A stretch of DNA of 7,079 nt from an uncultured bacterium. Its GTDB lineage: Bacteria > Planctomycetota > UBA1135 > GCA-002686595. Shown piece by piece: positions 1 through 6,016 of the stretch. Position 1 is the first letter of the stretch. Each line of letters starts with the position of its first letter. Below the pieces are notes generated by a model, which ran no database searches, was not told where the DNA came from, and worked only from the letters and a program-made list of their open reading frames with translations. The DNA is taken from contig CAJXRJ010000401.1 in assembly GCA_913058555.1 (NCBI GenBank), forward strand, positions 1 to 7,079, written 5' to 3'. Position numbers and translations under genes: made by a program.

Positions 1-56
1 ACCGTGCCGGAACGGCTAGGGAAAGGGCGAACCCAAAGTGAGGGGCCAAGTCGGAG

Positions 57-93
57 CCCTTTAGACGCCGACGGCGGCGCTCGTCTGACAGGG
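57..93. other. imperfect hairpin in the left-edge non-coding stretch
   Basis: CCCT (57-60) can pair with AGGG (90-93) and AGACG (63-67) with CGTCT (82-86), with a small internal loop and a further CCG/CGG pairing inside. There is no T-tract on either side, so it is not a convincing intrinsic terminator. It may be the remnant end of an upstream transcription unit or chance pairing in GC-rich DNA. The rest of 1-169 shows no gene I can support. Confidence 0.2.
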
Positions 94-169
94 TATCCCG
101 ATTTCCTCGGCCAAAGGTGGGTAGTGAACGCCCCCGGGATTCAAGGCGAGGGCCCTTGCGCATCATAAC

Positions 170-199
170 TGAACGTGTTCAGATTTGAACGCGTTCAAA
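170..199. promoter_or_regulatory. tandem palindromic operators, probable TetR autoregulatory site
   Basis: Two GAAC-N2-GTTC palindromes lie back to back. TGAACGTGTTCA (170-181) is symmetrical except at its centre, and TTTGAACGCGTTCAAA (184-199) is a perfect 16-base palindrome. Their centres are 16 bases apart, and the second ends on the base before the ATG of the TetR gene. TetR proteins usually bind palindromes of this size beside their own gene, so autorepression is the natural reading. The inner copy occupies the place where a ribosome binding site would be, so a bound repressor would cover the start of the message. No clear -35/-10 pair is visible; CATAAC (164-169) is the nearest -10-like string and would put the transcript start inside the outer palindrome. 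Confidence 0.7.
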
Positions 200-982
200 A
201 TGAAGCCCCCAGACGATCCCCCCGCCGATTCACGCGCCGAGACCCCGGAGGCGCCCCCGGGTGCTTCCGCGTCCGGCCTGAGCCCCAAGGCCGCCCGGAC
301 CCGGGCCCACATCCTCGAAACGGCCCTGCGGGTGCTGCGGGAGCGGGGCTACGAGGGCGCGACGATGCGTTTGATCGCTGAGGAGGCGGGGGTCGCAGTG
401 GGGAGTGCCTATTACTACTTCCCGTCGAAGGACCACCTGATCCAGGGGTTCTACGCCCAGCTCCACGTGGATCACCTCGCCGCTGTGGGGCCGCTGTTGG
501 AGGGGTCCAAGTCGCTCGACGAGCGCTTAGCGGCCGTCATGCGGACGAAGTTCGAGACCGCGGCGCCCTACCACGGGTTCTCTGGCGCCCTGTTCAAGAC
601 CGCGGCTGACCCGGACAGCCCCCTGAGTCCCTTCAGCGCCGACTCTGGCCCGACCCGCGATGAGTCGAAGGCGCTCTTCCGCAGCGTGGTGGACGGCGCC
701 GGCCTGCGAAAGCGATCGCCCTTGCACGCCAAGCTCCACGAGCTGCTGTGGCTCTACCAAATGGGGTTGATCCTCTACTGGATCCATGACCGTTCGCCAG
801 GCCAAGAGCGCAGCTACCGTCTCGTCGATCGCACCGTACCCATCGTGTGCCGTCTGGTGCGACTCGCGAGCAATCCCCTGTTGACGCCCGTGGTTAAGCC
901 AGCGCTCGCCCTGATGGAGGAGTTCTGTGGCCCGGCGCCCAGGGCCCATGGAGGCAGCGAGCCAGGGACCAGCCCGTCATGA
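200..982 (+). CDS. TetR/AcrR family transcriptional regulator
   Basis: This is a probable ligand-responsive DNA-binding repressor acting in the cytoplasm. From the ATG at 200 it is 260 residues. About 29 residues of Pro/Ala-rich leader precede a canonical TetR helix-turn-helix at roughly residues 30-80, with the characteristic SAYYYFPSKDHL of the recognition helix and the helix after it. The remaining ~180 residues are the helical ligand/dimerisation part and include FSGALFKTAADPDSPLSPF and YQMGLILYWIHDRSPGQ, segments I associate with a TetR subgroup whose ligand I cannot name. An in-frame TTG at 185 would add five residues but lies inside the operator palindrome, so ATG is preferred. There is no Shine-Dalgarno sequence, so initiation may be leaderless or SD-independent. 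The stop overlaps the next start as ATGA, implying co-translation with the SRPBCC membrane protein it probably controls. Family assignment is certain; the ligand is unknown. Confidence 0.93.
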   Translation: MKPPDDPPADSRAETPEAPPGASASGLSPKAARTRAHILETALRVLRERGYEGATMRLIAEEAGVAVGSAYYYFPSKDHLIQGFYAQLHVDHLAAVGPLLEGSKSLDERLAAVMRTKFETAAPYHGFSGALFKTAADPDSPLSPFSADSGPTRDESKALFRSVVDGAGLRKRSPLHAKLHELLWLYQMGLILYWIHDRSPGQERSYRLVDRTVPIVCRLVRLASNPLLTPVVKPALALMEEFCGPAPRAHGGSEPGTSPS

Positions 983-2022
983 GTGAAGAGCCTCTCCGCT
1001 CGCCCGCTGACCGTGGGAACCTGCCCGCCACTGGATTCTTGGTACTGCTCACGGTCGCCATCGGCGCGTGCCTCGCCGCGGAGGCCTGCGCGATGGGCTC
1101 CTTCGGGGTGACCTTCTTGTTGGCGGCCCCGTTCACCCTTGGATTTGCCAACGGGTACTTCTTCGACAAGAGCGGCTTCGGGTGTTTTGGCGTGACGGCG
1201 GCGACGACGGCTGCCGCCGCGGTCCTTTCCTACTTCGTCGGAATCGCCGGTCCGTTGTGCATCGCACTCAGCCTGATGTGGATGTGGTTGCCGTTGACCT
1301 TCGGCGCTCTTATCGGATCCGTGAGCCGCGCGAGCTGGAAGGCGGGGCGCCTTGCGCCTCCCCTTGCCCTATTCCTGGCGACCCTGGGCGCGCTTTGGCT
1401 GGAGCCTCAGCTCACGCCGCCCCATGCGCCCGAGACCGTTGCGACGGCGCGCGTCCTGCCGATGGATCGTGAGGCTGCTTGGAACGCCATTGTCTTCTAC
1501 GAAGACGTGGACGCCCCGCCGCCGCTTCTGACGCGTATCGGTCTGCCGCGGCCCCTGGGGACCACCGGAGTCCCGGGCAGGGTCGGTGCCCGCACCCGGT
1601 GCGACTACACCACGGGCCGTATCGAGAAGCTCATCACTGAGCTTCGCAGCGGTGAGCTCTTGGCCTTTGAAGTCACGGAGCAAGTGGGCGTCGAGGACCA
1701 CTCTGTCGAGCTCCTCTCCGGCAGTTTTACCTTCGAGGATGCACCGGGCGGCGGCACTCTGGTGACGCTCCGAACCACCTATCGCCCGCTCCTCGACGCC
1801 CGCCTTGCATGGCGGCCCATCGAGCGCGCGGTGTGCCGCGATCTGCACCTGCACGTGCTGAGGGGGATGGAGATGCAAGAGGGGCGGCGAGTGAATTCTC
1901 AGCGCCAGAGACCTGGGCTCACCTCTCTTTATTCCAGGACGCCTTACGGACACCGTGCTGTTCGGCTTGGGACGGCTCGAATGGACGGGTTCGGCGTTGC
2001 CTCGCGGGGGGCCGTGCGGTGA
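979..2022 (+). CDS. multi-pass membrane protein with C-terminal SRPBCC (START/Bet v1-like) domain
   Basis: The 347-residue protein has two parts. Residues ~15-142 contain about five hydrophobic helices (approximately 15-37, 40-62, 68-90, 92-114 and 125-142). Residues ~152-302 look like an SRPBCC/polyketide-cyclase-like domain: a start of the form ARVLPMDREAAWNAI, the stretch LGTTGVPGRVGARTRCDYTTG, then IEKLITELRSGELLAFEV and a closing helix with HLHVLRGMEM. SRPBCC folds enclose hydrophobic ligands such as lipids or polyketides; here the domain would be tethered to the inner membrane. The ATG at 979 overlaps the TetR stop, and AGGGA (964-968) lies ten bases upstream. The last ~45 residues are basic, low in hydrophobics and use more A/T-ending codons than the body; a one-base change would end the protein at the TGA at 1892-1894. 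The substrate is unknown. Domain calls are by eye. Confidence 0.8.
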   Translation: MSEEPLRSPADRGNLPATGFLVLLTVAIGACLAAEACAMGSFGVTFLLAAPFTLGFANGYFFDKSGFGCFGVTAATTAAAAVLSYFVGIAGPLCIALSLMWMWLPLTFGALIGSVSRASWKAGRLAPPLALFLATLGALWLEPQLTPPHAPETVATARVLPMDREAAWNAIVFYEDVDAPPPLLTRIGLPRPLGTTGVPGRVGARTRCDYTTGRIEKLITELRSGELLAFEVTEQVGVEDHSVELLSGSFTFEDAPGGGTLVTLRTTYRPLLDARLAWRPIERAVCRDLHLHVLRGMEMQEGRRVNSQRQRPGLTSLYSRTPYGHRAVRLGTARMDGFGVASRGAVR

Positions 2023-2032
2023 CATGTAAAGA

Positions 2033-2048
2033 GGGAGCAATAGCTCCC
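2033..2048 (+). other. short perfect hairpin in the leader of the sigma-factor gene
   Basis: GGGAGC (2033-2038) and GCTCCC (2043-2048) form a six-base-pair stem with an AATA loop, between the stop of the membrane/SRPBCC gene and the TTG start of the sigma factor at 2060. It lacks a following T-tract, so it is a poor intrinsic terminator. It could shape the 5' end of the downstream message, mark a processing site, or be neutral. Confidence 0.35.
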
Positions 2049-2059
2049 GCGAGAGAACC

Positions 2060-2638
2060 TTGGTAGAGCACGAGAACGACCTGCGCCTAGTGCGCCGCGC
2101 CCTGGAGAGGAATGCCAAGGCTGTCGAGGAGCTTGGTGCCCGCATGAGCTGCGTTCCAAGGCTCGTGGCCGGGGCTAATCGGCGTCTCAACGCGGGGCTT
2201 GCGGGGGAGGAGCAGGACGACCTGGTTCAGGACGTCATTTTGCTTCTTTGGCAGAGGCTGGAAACCTTTGAAGGACGCTCGACACTCGAGGGGTGGGCGT
2301 GGACCTACGTCCATTTTCAGACTCGGAACAAGGTCCGGGCCTTGGCCCGCGCCCGGCGCAACGTGGCGCTTGATCCCGACTACCTCTCCCAAGAACCCAT
2401 GTCCTCGAACTGGCCCGATATCTTCAATCGCGAGACGATCGAGCACTTGCTCGACCGCCTCCCGGAGGCGATGGCGACTACAATTCGCCTCAAGTACTTC
2501 GAGGGCTTGAAGTTCAAGGAGGTCGCCGAGCGGATGAACATCTCGGAGAACACCGCCAAAACCCGCTATTACCGTGGCTTGGTCCGCGCTCGGGAGGTCC
2601 TCGAGGAAATGGGCCTTGGGGAGCGTGCCGATGACTGA
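2060..2638 (+). CDS. ECF-type RNA polymerase sigma factor (sigma-70 family)
   Basis: This 192-residue protein directs RNA polymerase to alternative promoters. Region 2 spans roughly residues 25-98: an early RRLNAGL helix, the acidic core-binding stretch EEQDDLVQDVILLLWQRLETF, then EGWAWTYVHFQTRNKVRA for -10 recognition. A linker of about 25 residues follows. Region 4 (about 126-182) has LPEAMATTIRLKYFEGLKFKEVAERMNISENTAKTRYYRG, with the helix-turn-helix for -35 contact. The length fits ECF factors, which lack region 3. The TTG at 2060 is the only plausible start: a stop codon lies just upstream at 2027-2029, and the first ATG would cut into region 2. A weak GAGAG (2051-2055) precedes it. The style is that of planctomycete ECF factors. 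It overlaps the next gene by eight bases, which suggests that gene encodes its regulator. The target promoters are unknown. Confidence 0.92.
   Translation: MVEHENDLRLVRRALERNAKAVEELGARMSCVPRLVAGANRRLNAGLAGEEQDDLVQDVILLLWQRLETFEGRSTLEGWAWTYVHFQTRNKVRALARARRNVALDPDYLSQEPMSSNWPDIFNRETIEHLLDRLPEAMATTIRLKYFEGLKFKEVAERMNISENTAKTRYYRGLVRAREVLEEMGLGERADD
2618..2623 (+). promoter_or_regulatory. Shine-Dalgarno sequence deciding the start of the membrane protein gene
   Basis: GGGGAG lies inside the last codons of the sigma factor, seven bases before the ATG at 2631. It supports that ATG over the in-frame ATG at 2574, which would add 19 residues, overlap the sigma gene by 65 bases and read as an out-of-frame shadow of region 4. 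Confidence 0.6.
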
Positions 2639-3479
2639 GCCAATCAACGAAGGGGAGACCAACGGCGGCGACGGAATGCCGACGGATGGAGACCGTGAGC
2701 ACCTCGAGGCGCGTTTGGCGGAAGTGCTCGCCGGAAACATCCCGACGGAATCCCCCGAGGGGATCGAGATCATCGCCGCGGCCACCACCGGCTCCGACCC
2801 GCTGATTCGACGGGCGGAGCTAGACGAGGTTCTCGAGCTTGCGGTGGCCTTTGAATACCACGCGATCGAGAGCGCCGCGACGGATGAGGACGTGGCTTAC
2901 GCCGGCACGATCGACACGAAGGGCATGCTGCTAAAGGCGATCGAGCAGCAGGATGGTGATGGGGGCCATGGCGCCCAGGGCAGCCTTGGGCACGATGCCC
3001 CGGCCGACCTTGGTGGCCACGGACACCTGCAGATGCCGGGACGTCGCCCTTCCGATCGACGGGCCTGGGTGGCGCTGGCAGCGGCGGCGCTTTTGGGTGC
3101 GTTGGTGCTCGGATGGATGAAGCCCTGGGACCGCGGTCAAGGGGCTCCGAATGGCGGAGGCCGCGGCCCGGTACTCGGAGGGGCTGACGGTTCGCGGGTG
3201 GCGCTCGTTCAGGGTGACGATGGGGTAGAGCGAGTGGTCGTAGTGGATCTCCCGACGGAGTTCGGGGATCAACGAGATCAGTTGACGATCCAGGTCCAGC
3301 GGCGCGATCCTAATGGGCAATGGAAGACCACTTACGAGGGGCCGCTCCCCAGCGAGGGCCATGCGCTTGGGGCCCAACATCGTGGCCGAGAAGCTGGGAC
3401 GCTCCGGGCACGGGCTTGGATCGAGCTCGACACTGGTGGGTTGTCGCCCTGGTCCTCGGGCTGGGTCTCCTTGGACTGA
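2631..3479 (+). CDS. single-pass membrane protein with FN3-like C-terminus, candidate anti-sigma factor
   Basis: I do not recognise a named family. From the ATG at 2631 it has 282 residues. The N-terminal ~107 residues are acidic and largely helical (EHLEARLAEVLAG; RRAELDEVLELAVAFEYHAIESA) and probably cytoplasmic. Residues ~108-133 form a Gly/His-rich linker. A basic patch (RRPSDRRA) precedes one transmembrane helix (WVALAAAALLGALVLGW, ~146-162), predicting the C-terminus outside. Residues ~215-282 look like a beta-sandwich of FN3 type (LTIQVQRRDPNGQWKTTYEG; LRARAWIEL; LSPWSSGWVSL). The zinc-binding HxxxCxxC motif of classical ZAS anti-sigma factors is absent. Its position right after, and overlapping, the sigma gene, its topology and the adjoining protease make it the best anti-sigma or sensor candidate, but that role is inferred from context only. 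Confidence 0.75.
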   Translation: MTEPINEGETNGGDGMPTDGDREHLEARLAEVLAGNIPTESPEGIEIIAAATTGSDPLIRRAELDEVLELAVAFEYHAIESAATDEDVAYAGTIDTKGMLLKAIEQQDGDGGHGAQGSLGHDAPADLGGHGHLQMPGRRPSDRRAWVALAAAALLGALVLGWMKPWDRGQGAPNGGGRGPVLGGADGSRVALVQGDDGVERVVVVDLPTEFGDQRDQLTIQVQRRDPNGQWKTTYEGPLPSEGHALGAQHRGREAGTLRARAWIELDTGGLSPWSSGWVSLD

Positions 3480-5944
3480 CTCCTGTTGGGCACGCGGCCG
3501 CGTCCCAAGACCTGGATAGAATCGAGGATCCTCGAACCGAAGGGACCCTCGACGATCGAGTCGCTGACTTCCTGCGTTGGACCGGGGAGATTGACGGCCT
3601 CGCGAACTATGCGTTGGTCCAAAAAAACGGCATGGCGTACACGCTCCTCCAGGGAGATCTGGCGGACGCGGGCCGGGCCGATGACGCGGTGCGCATCTCA
3701 CTTGCGCTGGCTGATGCGGCCCAGAAGCGGCTCCTCTTCGCAGAGCGTGCGCTTTACCACGCGGCCATCGTCGAGATCGGGCGTGACAATTTCGATGCAG
3801 CCGACGCCATTCTCAAGCGCATGGAGGGATTGCAGGCCCGGGACCACAAGGGAAACTGGGCGGCGCCCCAGGCGATCGAGAGGTCCCACCGCTGCGTGGC
3901 CCACGCGCGACTTTTCCTCGCCCGTGGCCTGCTCGATCTCGCCGACGCTCAGCTCGACCGAGCCAGGGAACGTTATCTCCAGGGTTTCCCCGGGGACGAG
4001 GCCAACCTCTCCGGATCGAAGCTCAGGGAGAAGCGCAACCTTGCAGCGAAGATCGGTCGCGTGGAGCTCGACGTCCTTCTCGGCGCAGGCCGTCTAGAAA
4101 GGGTCCTGCTCAGGGGCACGAAGTTGGTGGCTGAACTCACAGAGTCCGATGTCCGCGACGCAGCGTCCCGGCGGCGGGTTCTCGAGCGACCCATGGCGGC
4201 GGCGATGCACCTCATCGCCCTTCGGGATCCCGCTCGGTCGGCAGACGCCCTTATGGCCCAGCGCCGTGTGCTCGAGGATCCCGACACGGGGGTTGGCGAG
4301 CGCTTCGAGGCAGCGGCCCTTGCGGCTGACCTACTCCTCGTGGCGGAGGACATGGACGCGGCGGATGACATGGCGCGGCGGGCCGCGGCCCTGGCTCGTG
4401 TACCGGCGGAGCTCGCCGAGGCGATGGCCCTCGAGGGTCGAATCACCCTCGCCCGAGGGGGGCCGTTGCCTGCGACTTTCCACGACCAATGGGACGCCGT
4501 GTACGAGGGGTTCCTGGCGCACTGGGAGGGCGGCCAGGCGGCGGACAGCGGCACGAGCTTCCTTCAATTCGAACGGCGCCGGATGTTGGTCCACGCGGGG
4601 ATTCGCTTCGCGCTCTCCCCGGGAGGTGGCGGGGCTGGCCGCGCCTTCGAGCGGTTCCTTGCATCGGAGCGCCTCGGGTCCTTGGCGCGCCGGCTGCGGG
4701 CGCGCGGTGGCGCTGACGCGCCCAGGAACCTCGCCGATGTGCGTGAGCGTTGCTTGGCCCCTGGCGAGGGCTACCTGGCGCCGCTCCTCTCTTGGTACGG
4801 GAGCTATGCCATCGTGGTCACCGGGGACGAGCTCCAGTTCATCGAAGCGCCGCCGCTCTGGGAGTTCAGCGCGGAGCTGCGCAGCCTCCGGCGTTCCCTT
4901 GCGGGGGCCGGATTCTCCACGGAGTCGCGCGCCGATCGGAGGACTCAGCTCGCGTCGGACGGCGATGCCCTCGGAGCTGCACTTCTCTCAGCGGATGTGA
5001 TGGCCGCGTTGGGGAACGTGAGCTTGCTCACAGTGGTCGAGGGGGGGGCAGCTGGATCCCTTCCGCTCCACCTGGCTCGCACGGCTGACGGGGCCTTAGG
5101 GGAACGTGTGCCCTGTGCCTGGATCCCTTCGTTCGCGGCGGAGTCAGCGCTCACCGTTGGGGACCCCAAGGGCACAAGCCCCTCGGTCGGGCTGGTGGCC
5201 AATGTCGCGGTGCAAGGGCTGGCGTTGAGCGGTGTGACCACGTCGCTCGAGTCCGTTGAGCTCGACCCAGCAAGATTGGAGAGCATCGTCGCGGACTTCT
5301 CGCAGGCGGCGACCATCCTTTCGGGCGATGAGGGCGCCGAGTCGAAGCTCAAGGCGGGGGCGCTTGCGGAGCATCGCGTGGGCGAAGTGATCGCACACGG
5401 ATGGCAGGCTTTCGACGGGGGCCGGCCAGCTTCGGTCGTGCTGGGCGACACCGCGGGCGGGGATGGCCTGTGGCGCTGCCAAGAGGTGGAAGCCTCAAGC
5501 CTTCCGCCCGTCATGGTGCTGGCCACGTGCCGGGCGGGGTACGGGCCGGAGCGCACCGGTGATGCCTTTGCGAGCGACCTCGCAGGCGCATGCCTGCTGG
5601 CCGGATCCCGGGTGGTGCTTAGTGCGCGCGGGGACCTGCCACTGGATGCGACCGTGGAATTCCTCCGCGAGTTTAACCACGCCCTGTCTCTGGGGAACAC
5701 CGTCGCTGAGGCGGCCCACGGGGCACGGGCGGCCCTGCGGGAAATGGAGCGCTTCGATGATCCGTTCCACTACGCGCAGTTGCTGGTGGTGGGTTGTGGT
5801 GAGTATCGACCGTTTCCCGAAGCGCCCGGAGCCCTCCGCACGCGCCGCTGGGGCGCCGTGGGGCTTGGGGCTCTCTTGGCGGCCGGTTTGGCGCTGTTCC
5901 TGGCTCGGCGCACCAAGGCTGCGGCGAGCTTTGCTCGTCCATAG
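3416..5944 (+). CDS. exported, membrane-anchored CHAT-domain (caspase-like) peptidase
   Basis: A CHAT-family cysteine protease, in the clan of caspases and separase. From TTG 3416 it has 842 residues: a signal peptide (MDRAR, a hydrophobic core HWWVVALVLGLGLLGL, then PVGHAAA), an Ala/Leu-rich helical, TPR-like region (~46-440), the CHAT domain (~446-796) and a C-terminal helix (~812-830, GAVGLGALLAAGLALFLA) followed by RRTK. The CHAT domain keeps the expected dyad: His661 in VIAHGWQAF and Cys705 in MVLATCRAGYGP, with the typical LAGACLLAGSRVVLSA and AAHGARAAL segments after it. This predicts a protease body outside the cytoplasm held by a C-terminal anchor. The alternative ATG at 3320 adds 32 residues rich in Trp, Pro and Gly before the signal sequence and overlaps the previous gene by 160 bases, so TTG (64-base overlap) is preferred. 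Neither start has a good SD. The substrate is unknown; the co-encoded membrane protein is a natural suspect. Confidence 0.88.
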   Translation: MDRARHWWVVALVLGLGLLGLTPVGHAAASQDLDRIEDPRTEGTLDDRVADFLRWTGEIDGLANYALVQKNGMAYTLLQGDLADAGRADDAVRISLALADAAQKRLLFAERALYHAAIVEIGRDNFDAADAILKRMEGLQARDHKGNWAAPQAIERSHRCVAHARLFLARGLLDLADAQLDRARERYLQGFPGDEANLSGSKLREKRNLAAKIGRVELDVLLGAGRLERVLLRGTKLVAELTESDVRDAASRRRVLERPMAAAMHLIALRDPARSADALMAQRRVLEDPDTGVGERFEAAALAADLLLVAEDMDAADDMARRAAALARVPAELAEAMALEGRITLARGGPLPATFHDQWDAVYEGFLAHWEGGQAADSGTSFLQFERRRMLVHAGIRFALSPGGGGAGRAFERFLASERLGSLARRLRARGGADAPRNLADVRERCLAPGEGYLAPLLSWYGSYAIVVTGDELQFIEAPPLWEFSAELRSLRRSLAGAGFSTESRADRRTQLASDGDALGAALLSADVMAALGNVSLLTVVEGGAAGSLPLHLARTADGALGERVPCAWIPSFAAESALTVGDPKGTSPSVGLVANVAVQGLALSGVTTSLESVELDPARLESIVADFSQAATILSGDEGAESKLKAGALAEHRVGEVIAHGWQAFDGGRPASVVLGDTAGGDGLWRCQEVEASSLPPVMVLATCRAGYGPERTGDAFASDLAGACLLAGSRVVLSARGDLPLDATVEFLREFNHALSLGNTVAEAAHGARAALREMERFDDPFHYAQLLVVGCGEYRPFPEAPGALRTRRWGAVGLGALLAAGLALFLARRTKAAASFARP

Positions 5945-5947
5945 AAC

Positions 5948-5990
5948 AAGGCCGGCGCGGCCCTTTGGAAGGGGCCACGCCGGCCTTCTT
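5948..5990. terminator. intrinsic terminator, probably bidirectional, between convergent genes
   Basis: AAGGCCGGCG (5948-5957) pairs perfectly with CGCCGGCCTT (5978-5987). After one C/A mismatch the stem continues with GGCCCTT against AAGGGGCC (one bulged G). On the plus strand TTCTTAGTT ends the structure; on the minus strand CCTTGTTCT follows. It begins three bases after the CHAT stop and lies 27 bases from the stop of the convergent FG-GAP gene, so it can end both transcripts. The T-tracts are modest, but this is the strongest hairpin I see in the window. Confidence 0.8.
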
Positions 5991-6016
5991 AGTTGAGTTC
6001 ATGGACCCCGCGGCGC

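Noticed and set aside
57..93. Hairpin as an intrinsic terminator of an upstream gene
   Set aside because: The stem is interrupted and there is no T-tract in either direction.
1..168. Partial open frames on both strands at the left edge (plus frame ending at TAA 166-168; minus frame from an ATG near 166 running off the edge)
   Set aside because: Both are about 55 codons, overlap each other completely, have unremarkable or Arg-rich composition and show no recognisable motif. A gene tail on the plus strand cannot be excluded but is not supported.
170..199. LexA/SOS-type box (GAAC...GTTC)
   Set aside because: The Gram-positive SOS box has four bases between the half-sites; here there are two, and the adjacent gene is a TetR regulator, which explains the palindromes better.
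1369..2190. Long minus-strand frame (273 codons) opposite the SRPBCC and sigma genes
   Set aside because: It spans the complement of two convincing genes, is rich in Arg/Pro/Ser typical of antisense shadows in GC-rich DNA, and shows no domain pattern.
3320..3415. 32-residue N-terminal extension of the CHAT protein from the ATG at 3320
   Set aside because: The segment is Trp/Pro/Gly-rich like an out-of-frame shadow of the preceding gene and would bury the signal peptide, so the TTG at 3416 was chosen.
3973..5700. Long Arg/Ser/Ala-rich minus-strand frames opposite the CHAT gene
   Set aside because: Composition is that of antisense translation of GC-rich codons; the plus-strand frame has a signal peptide, catalytic dyad and membrane anchor.
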